Below are positions 53,139-62,933 of a stretch of 64,000 nucleotides of DNA, in pieces. The position numbers were made by a program, and so were the translations under genes. Within the stretch, counting starts at the first letter, position 1. Each line of letters begins with the position of its first letter. The notes below the pieces were generated by a model. It did not search any database and was not told where the DNA came from. It saw only the letters and a program-made list of their open reading frames with translations. The DNA is from Luteimonas rhizosphaericola (lineage in GTDB: Bacteria; Pseudomonadota; Gammaproteobacteria; Xanthomonadales; Xanthomonadaceae), in assembly GCF_029888045.1 (NCBI RefSeq), contig NZ_JARXRN010000006.1, positions 1 through 64,000 on the forward strand. The letters are read 5' to 3'.

Positions 53139-55667
53139 TCAGCGGCCCGCCGACGAGGACCTTCGGTCGGTGGCGCCGTTCGGCGCGTGCATGCCTGCCG
53201 ATACCGGGTCCTCGACTGCCCCACGCTGCGGTCCCAGCTGCGCGTGGAGGAAGCCCGCCACGCCCTCCCAGAGACGCTTGCGGCTGCCTGCTCCCTCCAC
53301 CGAGTGCCCCTCTCCCTCCAGCGTCAACAGCACCGGCGGACGGCCGGCCTTCGACAGCACCCGCGCCAGCCGGCGGCTGTGCTCGTAGTCCACTCGCAGG
53401 TCTTCGGTGCCGTGGGCGAGCATGACAGGAGTGTCGAGCGCGTCGTACCGGTACAGCGGAGAGGACTGCAGCATGGCGTCGGTCTCGGTGTTGGGATCGC
53501 CGAGCGCCTCTTCCATCTCGCGTCGACCTTCCTCGGTGCGGCCGCCGTCGCTGGCGGTGAAGAACAGGATCCGGTCGCTGACCCCGGCAATCGAGACGAC
53601 GCACCGGAAGCGACCGGGCCAGCGCACTGCCGAGACCAGGGCAGAGTAGCCGCCGTAGCTGCTGCCCATCGCGCACATGCGGCGGCCATCGATTGGGTGG
53701 AGCGCCAGCACCTGCGCCAGCGCCGCGTCGATGTCGTCCTCGATCAGGGTACCCATACCGCGGCGTCCTGCTTCGCGGAATTCGCGCCCGAAACCTTCAG
53801 AGCCGCGAAAGTTGACCTGCAGTACCGCGTAGCCCAGCGAGACGAGGAACTGCACCTCGCGGTCGAACTGGCGGGTGTCGCGCACGCCGATCGGGCCACC
53901 ATGCGCCAGCACGACGAGCGGTGGCCGCGACACCTCGGGCAGAGTGAGGTAGGCCTCGATCGGTAACCCGTCGCGCGCGATGACGCGCACCACCGTCGAC
54001 TTGCGGAAGCGGTATGGCTGCAACCATGGATGCATCGCGACGAGCAGCGATGCGCGGTTGCGAGTGGAGTCGAAGTGGTACACCTCGCCAGGCTGGTCGC
54101 TGCCTTCGACCAGCAGCAAGAACTGCCGCGAGCCGGCATCGCGGTCCACGATGCGCACCGTGCGATCCCCGAACGCCTGCTGCAGCCGGGACTGTTGGGC
54201 ACGGCTGCTTTCGTCGAAGTACTCGCTGACCAGCACGCCGTCCTCGAAATACGTCACGCCCACCAGGTTGTGCCGCGCGTCGAAGACGGCGTCCTGCACG
54301 TCCACCCGGGGCCGTGAGAAGACCGTCCGGGTGATCTCGCCCGAAGCCGGGTCGAGCTCCACCAGGTCGCGCTGGCCGCGGTCCTCGTCGCTGGCCCCGT
54401 AGATCGTGTTCCCGTCCGCGGACAACGCGATCGGCTCGAACGCACCGTCGTCGTCCAGTTCCATCACCTCGCGGAAATCCCCCGCGCGCCCGTGCAGCAG
54501 CACTTGGCGCCCGTCGCGAAACGCGATCGTCGCGCGGAGTTCGCCGCGCCCGTCCGCCAGCCACGTCCGTCCTTCCTCGACGCCGCGGTCGAGAGAATCC
54601 TTGCGGCCGAAGCCGAACCTGTCCAGCGCACGCTGGCTCTGGATCGGAACCTTGTGGACCTGGACCCCGGCCTTCGAGGCGCCGAAGTAGGTGCTCGCGA
54701 ACAGAACGTGCTCCGGATCGCCGGGGAGCACGTCGACGAGTCGCCCCTTGTAGGGAAAGTTCAGGCGATTGAACGTCCACCCGTCCGCGGTCTCGCGCAG
54801 CTGGAGAACCATGACCACGTCCAATCCCCAGCCATCGATGCAGCTCACCACCAGGCTTCGGTCGCCAGCCCAGTCGAGCCGGCGCACTTCCACCGGAAGC
54901 TGCAGCAGCGCCATCGATTCTTCGCGCTGCAGGTCGAGCATCCTCACCACCCTGCGCGCGTCGTCGCCCTCGCCCTCGCGCTCCACCACTGCGGCCAGCG
55001 TGCCACCGGGGTTGAGGCTGATTTGCTCCAGAGCGCTCTGCTTCCACAGAACGTCGGGCGGCAGCGGCAGTGGCCCGGGCGGTGGCGGCGGTGCCATCGG
55101 CGAGGCATGCGTGGATCCGGACGCCTGGCGGCCCCACAAGGCAGGAAAGGGATCGGGGTAGTAGCCGCGGTATTCGAACGCAAAGTCCTGCGCTACCTGC
55201 GGATGTACCTGCTGCAGCCAGTCCAGCGCCAGAAGCCCGCGGTTCGCGACGTGCGCCAGCGCCACGCGCTCGCCCTTCAGGCGAAACACCATGTGGCCCG
55301 GGTAGTTCACCACTCCCGGTTCGACGGTGAACGCATAGTCTTCGTCGTCGCTCGCGATGCGGTAGCGCACCCCGCCGTCACGGATGCTGCTCCAGCGGTA
55401 CTTCCCGGCGGGGAGCAGATAAAGACGCGAGGTCAGCCCTTTCGGCACGGAGCGGAGCGACTCGCGACCCAGCATCGAGTCGCTGCGGCGGATCGCCACT
55501 GACTGCAGCGCTTCGTCCGAATCCACCGCCAGCAACAGCAGGCCACTGCCGGGCGGCAGATCCACCGCTGCGCCCTCCCGCACCTCGCGGATACTCGCCC
55601 CGGCCTGCCATGACACCAGCCAGAGCAGCGCGACCAGCAGGCGCCCCCACCCCGATCCGTTCCCCAT
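53139..55667 (-). CDS. S9 family prolyl oligopeptidase-like peptidase
   Basis: An 842-residue exported serine peptidase. Signal peptide to about residue 25 (LLVALLWLVSWQAGAS). A beta-propeller-like region spans about 200-580. The alpha/beta hydrolase catalytic domain (about 600-815) has nucleophile Ser670 in GSSYGG, the acid in HGTEDLRVDYEHS and the histidine in EGEGHSVEG. It resembles acylaminoacyl/dipeptidyl peptidases common in Xanthomonadaceae. AAGGGGACAGGA precedes the ATG at 55667. A Pro-rich stretch (PPPPPGPLPLPP) divides the N-terminal part. It lies 49 bases after the gamma-glutamyltransferase stop; both are exported peptide-processing enzymes. Confidence 0.9.
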   Translation of the reverse strand: MGNGSGWGRLLVALLWLVSWQAGASIREVREGAAVDLPPGSGLLLLAVDSDEALQSVAIRRSDSMLGRESLRSVPKGLTSRLYLLPAGKYRWSSIRDGGVRYRIASDDEDYAFTVEPGVVNYPGHMVFRLKGERVALAHVANRGLLALDWLQQVHPQVAQDFAFEYRGYYPDPFPALWGRQASGSTHASPMAPPPPPGPLPLPPDVLWKQSALEQISLNPGGTLAAVVEREGEGDDARRVVRMLDLQREESMALLQLPVEVRRLDWAGDRSLVVSCIDGWGLDVVMVLQLRETADGWTFNRLNFPYKGRLVDVLPGDPEHVLFASTYFGASKAGVQVHKVPIQSQRALDRFGFGRKDSLDRGVEEGRTWLADGRGELRATIAFRDGRQVLLHGRAGDFREVMELDDDGAFEPIALSADGNTIYGASDEDRGQRDLVELDPASGEITRTVFSRPRVDVQDAVFDARHNLVGVTYFEDGVLVSEYFDESSRAQQSRLQQAFGDRTVRIVDRDAGSRQFLLLVEGSDQPGEVYHFDSTRNRASLLVAMHPWLQPYRFRKSTVVRVIARDGLPIEAYLTLPEVSRPPLVVLAHGGPIGVRDTRQFDREVQFLVSLGYAVLQVNFRGSEGFGREFREAGRRGMGTLIEDDIDAALAQVLALHPIDGRRMCAMGSSYGGYSALVSAVRWPGRFRCVVSIAGVSDRILFFTASDGGRTEEGRREMEEALGDPNTETDAMLQSSPLYRYDALDTPVMLAHGTEDLRVDYEHSRRLARVLSKAGRPPVLLTLEGEGHSVEGAGSRKRLWEGVAGFLHAQLGPQRGAVEDPVSAGMHAPNGATDRRSSSAGR

Positions 55668-55716
55668 TCCTGTCCCCTTGGCCGGGTACGCCCGGCGGTT
55701 CACCGTGCCGATGCGC

Positions 55717-57426
55717 TCAGTACCCCGCGGCCTGCCCGTCCTTGCGCGATTCGCTGGCGCCGATCCAGCCGCCCTGCGGATTGACCATGATCGCCTGGTA
55801 GCCGCCGTACGGACCGTCGGCGTAGCGCACGCTGTGGCCCTTGCGCATCAGCGCGCGCACGGTCTCGTACGGGAACCCGGTCTCCAGGTCCACCTCGCCG
55901 CCGTCGCTCATGGCGGTGGCCTGCCCGGCGGGCTCGGTCGAGCCGTCGTGCTGGATGCGGGGCGCATCGCCCGCCTCCTGCAGGTTCATGCCGAAGTCGA
56001 TCAGGTTGAGCAGGATCTGCACGTGCCCCTGGGGCTGCATCGCGCCGCCCATCACGCCGTAGCTCAGCCACGGCTTGCCGTCCTTCGTCACGAAGGCCGG
56101 GATGATGGTGTGGAACGGGCGCTTGCCGGGTTCGAACGTGTTCGGATGGCCGTCGGCGAGCACGAACTGCTCGCCGCGGTCCTGGAGGATGAAACCCAGC
56201 CCCGGCGGCGCCATGCCGCTGCCCATGCCGCGGTAGTTGGACTGGATCAGCGAGACCATCATGCCGTCGGCATCGGCGGTGGTGAGGTAGATGGTGTCGC
56301 CCTCGTCGAGCTCCCGCGATGTGCCCGGCTGCACTTCGCGCAGCGCGGTGTCCATCGAGATCAGCGCGCCGCGTTCGCGCGCGTAGGCCTTCGAAATGAG
56401 CTTCGCCACCGGCGCAGGGTGGAACGCCGGATCGGCGTACCAGCGCGCGCGGTCGGCGAAGGCGAGCTTCTTGGCCTCCACGAACAGGTGCACGTGCTCG
56501 GGGCTGCCGAAGCCGTGGGACGCCAGGTCGTAGGGTTCGAGCAGGTTGAGGATCTGCAGCGCGGCGATGCCCTGCCCGCTGGGCGGCAGCTCCCAGAGTT
56601 CGTGGCCCCGGTAGGTGGTCGAGACCGGATCGACCCATTCGCCGGTGTGCGCGGCCATGTCCTCGTACGACAGGAAGCCGTCGTTGGCGGCGAAGTAGTC
56701 GCCGATGGTGCGGGCGATGTCGCCGGTGTAGAACGCGTCGCGGCCGCCGTCGGCGATCGCCTGCAGCGTGTTCGCGAGGTTCGGGTTCTTCCAGGTCTCG
56801 CCGGTGCGCGGCGCGCGGCCGTCGATGGTGAACTGTTCGGTGAACCCCGGCCACTTCGACAGCCGCGGCACCGAGCGGTCCCAGTAGTAGGCGATCGTCT
56901 CGTGCACCGGATGGCCTTCGCGCGCGTAGCGGATGGCGGGCGCGAGGTTCTGCGCCATCGTGCGCTTGCCGAAGCGGCCGTGCAGCGCGAACCAGCCGTC
57001 GACCGCGCCCGGGACGGTGACCGGCAGCGGCCCGTGCGGCGGGATGTCGCTCAGCCCGCGGCGCTGGAACTCGGCCAGGGTCAGCGACTTCGGCGAACGG
57101 CCCGAGCCGTTGTAGCCGTGCAGGCGGGCCGTCTCCGGATCCCAGACGATGGCGAACAGGTCGCCGCCGATGCCGTTGCCCGTCGGCTCCATCAGCCCCA
57201 GGGCGGCATTGGCGGCGATCGCGGCATCAACCGCGCTGCCGCCGGCCTTCATCACGTCCAGCGCCACCTGGGTCGCCAGCGGATGCGAGGTGGCCGCCAT
57301 CGCGTGCGGGGCGTAGACCTCGCTGCGGGTGGCGAAGGGCTGGCCGGTGATGCGATCGGCCGCCGATGCGCCAGCGGCCAACCCCACGAGCGCGCCGAGC
57401 GCGAGGATCCGGATCGTGTGGCGCAT
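55717..57426 (-). CDS. ggt: Gamma-glutamyltransferase
   Basis: A 569-residue periplasmic GGT, made as a proenzyme that cuts itself. Signal peptide MRHTIRILALGALVGLAAG. The large-subunit signatures MAATSHPLA and GGSAVDAAIAANAALGL are clear. The autoprocessing nucleophile aligns to Thr378 in GDTIYLTTAD; the following residues depart from the usual TTH pattern. GLGFILQDRG and the GGAMQPQGH region build the small subunit. It hydrolyses or transfers gamma-glutamyl groups from glutathione. GGGG lies near the start. Confidence 0.92.
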   Translation of the reverse strand: MRHTIRILALGALVGLAAGASAADRITGQPFATRSEVYAPHAMAATSHPLATQVALDVMKAGGSAVDAAIAANAALGLMEPTGNGIGGDLFAIVWDPETARLHGYNGSGRSPKSLTLAEFQRRGLSDIPPHGPLPVTVPGAVDGWFALHGRFGKRTMAQNLAPAIRYAREGHPVHETIAYYWDRSVPRLSKWPGFTEQFTIDGRAPRTGETWKNPNLANTLQAIADGGRDAFYTGDIARTIGDYFAANDGFLSYEDMAAHTGEWVDPVSTTYRGHELWELPPSGQGIAALQILNLLEPYDLASHGFGSPEHVHLFVEAKKLAFADRARWYADPAFHPAPVAKLISKAYARERGALISMDTALREVQPGTSRELDEGDTIYLTTADADGMMVSLIQSNYRGMGSGMAPPGLGFILQDRGEQFVLADGHPNTFEPGKRPFHTIIPAFVTKDGKPWLSYGVMGGAMQPQGHVQILLNLIDFGMNLQEAGDAPRIQHDGSTEPAGQATAMSDGGEVDLETGFPYETVRALMRKGHSVRYADGPYGGYQAIMVNPQGGWIGASESRKDGQAAGY

Positions 57427-57548
57427 GCTGGTTCCCCGTCGTGGCTGGTGGCGCGCCACCTTAGGGGAACCGCGGAAGCCTTGTCACGCGCCGACGGCCC
57501 CGAGCGCGTCACGGCACAGGCCGCGACGTGCGGAGCGGCCGCGCCGGA

Positions 57549-58199
57549 TCACGGCCAGGCCGGCGGCGCTTCGCGCCAGGCCGCCACCACCTCGGCCAGC
57601 GTCGTGCGGTCGGCCTCGGTCCAGTCCGGCAGCAGGGCGGGCAGCGCGGCCGGGTTCGACCAGCGGTCCGGATAGGTGCGCACCGCCGCGGCATACCAGG
57701 CCACGGCCTCGTCGCGCCGGTCGAGTTTCCACAGTGCCAGCGCGAGCGTCGGCGGCACCCAGGACGGATGCACCAGGCGGTTCGCGTAGGCCTGGCCCCA
57801 GCTCCCGAGCGCGGCCTCGAGATCGCCGGCGCGGTACAGGTCCCAGCCCTGGTTCCACTGCAGCATGCGGCGACGCGCGCTGCCCTCCTGGGCCTGCGCG
57901 ATCGCGCGTGCGTACAGCGCACGGCCGGTCTCAGCGCGGCCCGAGGCCATCGACAGGTGCGCCAGCTGCGCGGTGGCCTGCTCGGCGTTGCGGCCGCCGC
58001 GCTCCATCAGCCGCACCAGCTGTTCGACATCGGCCCCATCGGCCTCCCGTGCGAGGGGCGCGGCCACGCTCGCGTCCTCATCGAAATAGAACTCGGCCGG
58101 CCTGGGCAGCGACTGCGCCGACGCGGCCGAGGCCCAGGCCAGCAGCGCAAGCAGAACCGGCGTGCACGCTCGCGCGATTGCACGTGTGTGGATGTCCAT
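57549..58199 (-). CDS. Exported TPR-like hypothetical protein
   Basis: A 216-residue secreted or periplasmic protein. The signal peptide runs to about residue 28 (LAWASAASAQ). The rest is made of short helical repeats of TPR type (AEQATAQLAHLSMASGRAET, then WDLYRAGDLEAALGSWGQAY). GGGGGAG precedes the ATG at 58199. No enzymatic motif is seen. It is divergent from the lipase gene; the 174-base gap should hold both promoters. The function is unknown. Confidence 0.75.
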   Translation of the reverse strand: MDIHTRAIARACTPVLLALLAWASAASAQSLPRPAEFYFDEDASVAAPLAREADGADVEQLVRLMERGGRNAEQATAQLAHLSMASGRAETGRALYARAIAQAQEGSARRRMLQWNQGWDLYRAGDLEAALGSWGQAYANRLVHPSWVPPTLALALWKLDRRDEAVAWYAAAVRTYPDRWSNPAALPALLPDWTEADRTTLAEVVAAWREAPPAWP

Positions 58200-58373
58200 C
58201 GGTAACTCCCCCTGTAGAACGCGAACAGCCTCCCGGGACATATTGTAATGTCACCGTCGCGAGGGCGCGGCCACCGGCGTCCCGGTCCCCTGCCCTCGCC
58301 CTCGGGCACGCCCTAGCTGATTCGCGGCCCGCGCCGCGCTAGCGTGGCCGTACCAAGTCGTACGGAGACGGCC

Positions 58374-59954
58374 ATGGGCGCCGGCATTTCACCAGTCATC
58401 GATTCGGGCTACCGCTGGCAGCCGCCGGTCCAGCCGACCACCGCCACCACGCCGACCCTGCCACCGCCGGTGCAGACCGGCTACCGCCCGGAGACGAGCT
58501 ACCACCCGCAAATGCAGGCTCCGGGCCAGACCGCGGGCACCCCGCCGTCGGCCGCCGGTGGCACCTACGGGATCCCCGCCGGGACGACGCTCTCGGGCGT
58601 GGCGGGCGGCACCCAGGCACAGCCGTTCGATGTGACCCTCTCCCAGCTGGCCACCGCGGTGTACGGCACGCGTGGCGCGCCGCCGGAAGGCTGGAGCGCG
58701 GTCACCGACGCCCAGCTCCAGGAGCTGGGCGTGGCCGATCCGCAGGCCTGGCGCCTGCAGTACCTGGGCGCCAACGACAGCGTCGAGACCAACGCCCAGG
58801 AATTCCGCGCCGAGGTCTACACCGACGGCGAGGGCAACTTCGTCCTGTCCTACCGCGGCACCGCCGAAGGCGCCGACGACTGGGACAACAATTTCCGCCA
58901 GGGCCTGGGCTACGAGACCCGCGACGGCGACAAGTTCAGCGTCACTGCGGTCAATACCGCGGTCGAATTCGCGCGGGTGTTCGGCGACGGCGCCGGCGGC
59001 AATGCGACCAACCTGGCGATCACCGGGCATTCGCAGGGCGGCGGGCTGGCCTCGGTGGGTTCGCTCGCCAGCGGCGTGCCGGCGGTGACCTTCGATGCCT
59101 CCGGCATCCATCCCAACACCTTCGACCGCCTCGGCATCGATCCGCAGCGCGCGCGCGACCTCGCCGAAGGCGGGCAGATCCGCGCCTACTCGCTGTCCAG
59201 CGACGCCCTGACCCAGGCCCAGGACAGCTGGGTGACGGGCATCCTGGCGCCCGACGCGATCGGCACCCAGATCGTGGTCGATCCGGCCAGCGCCGACGCC
59301 CACAACATGTTCACCAATTACGGGCCGATCGAGGGCTTCTCGCCCGGCGAGAGCGCCCTGATCAACGCGGGTGTGGAAGCGGCGCGGCACACGCCGTTCC
59401 TGCCGATCAACCCGGTGACCGGGCTGGTGACCGGCGGGGTGAACCTGGTCGGCGACGTGGCCTATGCCGCGATCAGCCACAGCCCCAACGCGCTGACCGC
59501 CGGCATGGTCGAACACCAGCCGTGGCAGCCGGGCTACGAGAATCCGTCCAGCTTCGGCCGCGACGCGCAGAACCTGCTGCCCGACGCGGTGAAGGACGAC
59601 TATGCGCGCAACGTGCACGACTTTGCCACCGACATCGACTCGGTGGTCGCCGGCGAGTTCGCCAACGGCCAGTACGTGCAGGGCGGCGTCAGCCTCGCCG
59701 GCGACTTCGCCGAGGGAGCGCTGAACTCGGTCGGCGACACGGTCGACGGTTACGCCGACGCCGCGGCCGCGAAGATCGACGAACACGTCGATGGCTGGGT
59801 CGGCGACGTGCTGTCGGGCACCGTCGACTTCGGCGGCGATGCGGTCGAGTTCGTGGCCGACACCGGCGGGCAGGTGGTCGAAAGCATCGCCGACGGTGCC
59901 GGCTGGGTGGCCCAGGGCGCGACCAACCTGGTCGGCGGCCTGTTCGGTCGCTGA
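58374..59954 (+). CDS. Lipase-like protein, candidate secreted effector
   Basis: A 526-residue protein without a signal peptide. A Pro/Thr/Gly-rich N-terminus (about 1-90) precedes an alpha/beta-hydrolase lipase domain (Mbeg1/DUF2974-like, about 100-300): FVLSYRGTAEG is the oxyanion strand and ITGHSQGGGLAS holds nucleophile Ser220. The C-terminal third (about 330-526) has Gly-rich amphipathic repeats (GDVLSGTVDFGGDAVEFVAD) that could interact with membrane. GGAGA lies before the ATG. The downstream gene encodes an ankyrin lipoprotein, a pairing known from lipase effectors and their immunity proteins. No xanthomonad T4SS XVIPCD motif was recognised. The effector role is inferred from the lack of signal, the domain type and the neighbour. 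Confidence 0.8.
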   Translation: MGAGISPVIDSGYRWQPPVQPTTATTPTLPPPVQTGYRPETSYHPQMQAPGQTAGTPPSAAGGTYGIPAGTTLSGVAGGTQAQPFDVTLSQLATAVYGTRGAPPEGWSAVTDAQLQELGVADPQAWRLQYLGANDSVETNAQEFRAEVYTDGEGNFVLSYRGTAEGADDWDNNFRQGLGYETRDGDKFSVTAVNTAVEFARVFGDGAGGNATNLAITGHSQGGGLASVGSLASGVPAVTFDASGIHPNTFDRLGIDPQRARDLAEGGQIRAYSLSSDALTQAQDSWVTGILAPDAIGTQIVVDPASADAHNMFTNYGPIEGFSPGESALINAGVEAARHTPFLPINPVTGLVTGGVNLVGDVAYAAISHSPNALTAGMVEHQPWQPGYENPSSFGRDAQNLLPDAVKDDYARNVHDFATDIDSVVAGEFANGQYVQGGVSLAGDFAEGALNSVGDTVDGYADAAAAKIDEHVDGWVGDVLSGTVDFGGDAVEFVADTGGQVVESIADGAGWVAQGATNLVGGLFGR

Positions 59955-59999
59955 CCGGACACGGTCTGCCGCTTGCGCCCGGGTATGATCGGCAGTGAA

Positions 60000-60743
60000 A
60001 TGCCGCGCATGCGTCGACTGTCCCTGCTCGCCTCCGCGGTCCTCTTCTGCCTGACCACGGGTTGCGCCCGGCCATCCATGAGTAACGACGCGTTTTCCCA
60101 GCCCGAAGTGTCAGCGCTGGCCACCGCGGTGGCGCGTGGCGACGCTGCGGAGATCCGACGCCAGCTGGACGGCGTCGATGTCGACACCCCCGGCAGCGAC
60201 GGCAGCACCCTGCTGCTGGCGGCGATCAAGGCCGGCCAGGCGGCTAGCGTCTCCGCCCTGCTGGAAGGCGGAGCGGATCCGAACCGGCCCGGGCCATCGG
60301 GCGACACGCCGGTGCACGCGGCCGCGTTCTCGGCCAACGCGGAGGTGCTGCGGACGGTCCTGCGCCATGGCGGCGATGCCAATGCGCGCAACACGCAGAC
60401 CGGCGCCACCCCCCTGGTGCAGGCGCTGCTGTCGCCCGAGGCGACGCAGTACGCGGTCCTGCTGGAAGCCGGCGCCGACCCCGACGTGGCCGACAACAAC
60501 GGCGACACTCCGCTGCACGTGGCCGCCCGCACCAACAACGGCGGCGCCGTGCTCGCACTGCTGGAAGCCGGCGCCTCGCCGCTGGCGAAGAACTCCGGCG
60601 GCGCCAGCTTCCAGTCGTACTACTTCGGCTACAACCGCGCGATCCTCAACGACCGCGCGCTGGGCGAGCGCAAGGCGGTTGTCGCCTGGCTGAAGGCCAA
60701 TGGCGTGCCGCTGGAAGCGGCGGTGGACGCTGCGGACCAGTGA
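60000..60743 (+). CDS. Ankyrin-repeat lipoprotein, candidate immunity protein
   Basis: A 247-residue predicted lipoprotein: the signal LLASAVLFCLTTGC places Cys near residue 24. About four ankyrin repeats follow (GSTLLLAAIKAGQAASVSAL, GDTPVHAAAF, GATPLVQALL, GDTPLHVAAR). It begins 45 bases after the lipase gene in the same direction. Periplasmic ankyrin proteins can bind and neutralise lipase effectors; the order effector then immunity gene fits. The ATG at 60000 is followed by another three codons on; either keeps the signal. Confidence 0.82.
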   Translation: MPRMRRLSLLASAVLFCLTTGCARPSMSNDAFSQPEVSALATAVARGDAAEIRRQLDGVDVDTPGSDGSTLLLAAIKAGQAASVSALLEGGADPNRPGPSGDTPVHAAAFSANAEVLRTVLRHGGDANARNTQTGATPLVQALLSPEATQYAVLLEAGADPDVADNNGDTPLHVAARTNNGGAVLALLEAGASPLAKNSGGASFQSYYFGYNRAILNDRALGERKAVVAWLKANGVPLEAAVDAADQ

Positions 60744-60867
60744 TTTGCGACGTCATTGACTGCAACGCGGGAACGCCGACGGGCACTGTCCTGATTTTTC
60801 ACTCTTCCATCCGGACGACCGGACAAATGGCGCACTCGCTGCGCTGAACGCGCCGGCGGGAGCGGCT

Positions 60868-61341
60868 TCAGTTTCTCATGCTGCATCCCGGAGTTCCCGG
60901 CGCGCAAACACCGGGCTTCGAAAGAAGCCGCCTGGTTTCTTCACGCTCCGCCTCGATATGAGCAGCACTCCTGCAGACACGCGTCTTACGATTGCTTCCG
61001 ACGACCCTTTCATAGCTGCAAACCAGCTCAGCGGCCTTGGCCTTGTCCAAGGTCACATCAATCCAGTCCAGCGTCGCCATCACGCTGGCGCGCTCGGCAT
61101 CGTCGAGTTCTCCCCAAGACTCCTTCCCCGCGATGATCTGTGACACGGACTCCGATCTTTCGAGCACCTGTTGCTGCTCAGAGGGCGAAAGCCCACGGAA
61201 CTCGTCTGCAGCACTGCGTATCTCCGCCCGGATCTGTTCCTGCCGCACCGATACTTCTTCCAGGTCCACAGCAGGCAGGGCCGCCACCTGGGCCACGGCT
61301 TCGGCGCCGAGCAGCATGCAAAGCAGCAGTAGATAACGCAT
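60868..61341 (-). CDS. Small exported hypothetical protein
   Basis: A 157-residue protein with a clear signal peptide (LLLLCMLLGAEAVAQ). The mature part is helical and charged (SPSEQQQVLERSESVSQII) with four cysteines towards the C-terminus (LVCSYERVVG, TRVCRSAAH, GVCAPGTPGC) that could pair as disulfides. No known family was recognised. Base composition is less GC-biased here than in the neighbours, with codons such as AAA and GAA. The start is the ATG at 61341; a GTG lies one codon earlier. Confidence 0.72.
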   Translation of the reverse strand: MRYLLLLCMLLGAEAVAQVAALPAVDLEEVSVRQEQIRAEIRSAADEFRGLSPSEQQQVLERSESVSQIIAGKESWGELDDAERASVMATLDWIDVTLDKAKAAELVCSYERVVGSNRKTRVCRSAAHIEAEREETRRLLSKPGVCAPGTPGCSMRN

Positions 61342-61475
61342 CACGGATTACCTGGCGGCCTTTAGCCGCAATCTATCGCGCCTGTCCTCGCCAGTCCAGC
61401 GAACGGATAACGACCGCTATCGAGGCAATCGAAGCTGCAATCGTCACAGGCCGGCGCTTCCGCTGCAGATCCGGA

Positions 61476-62810
<1,335 letters not shown>

Positions 62811-62933
62811 GGGTCGGACTCCGGAAGGCGGGATTCGCAATCGGTGGTTATGGCAGGGAGGATCGATGGCCTGGCGGTCGCGGGCCGGAACCGGACGGTG
62901 CGGTCACCGCCACGGATCACCCGTCGCCGCGCG

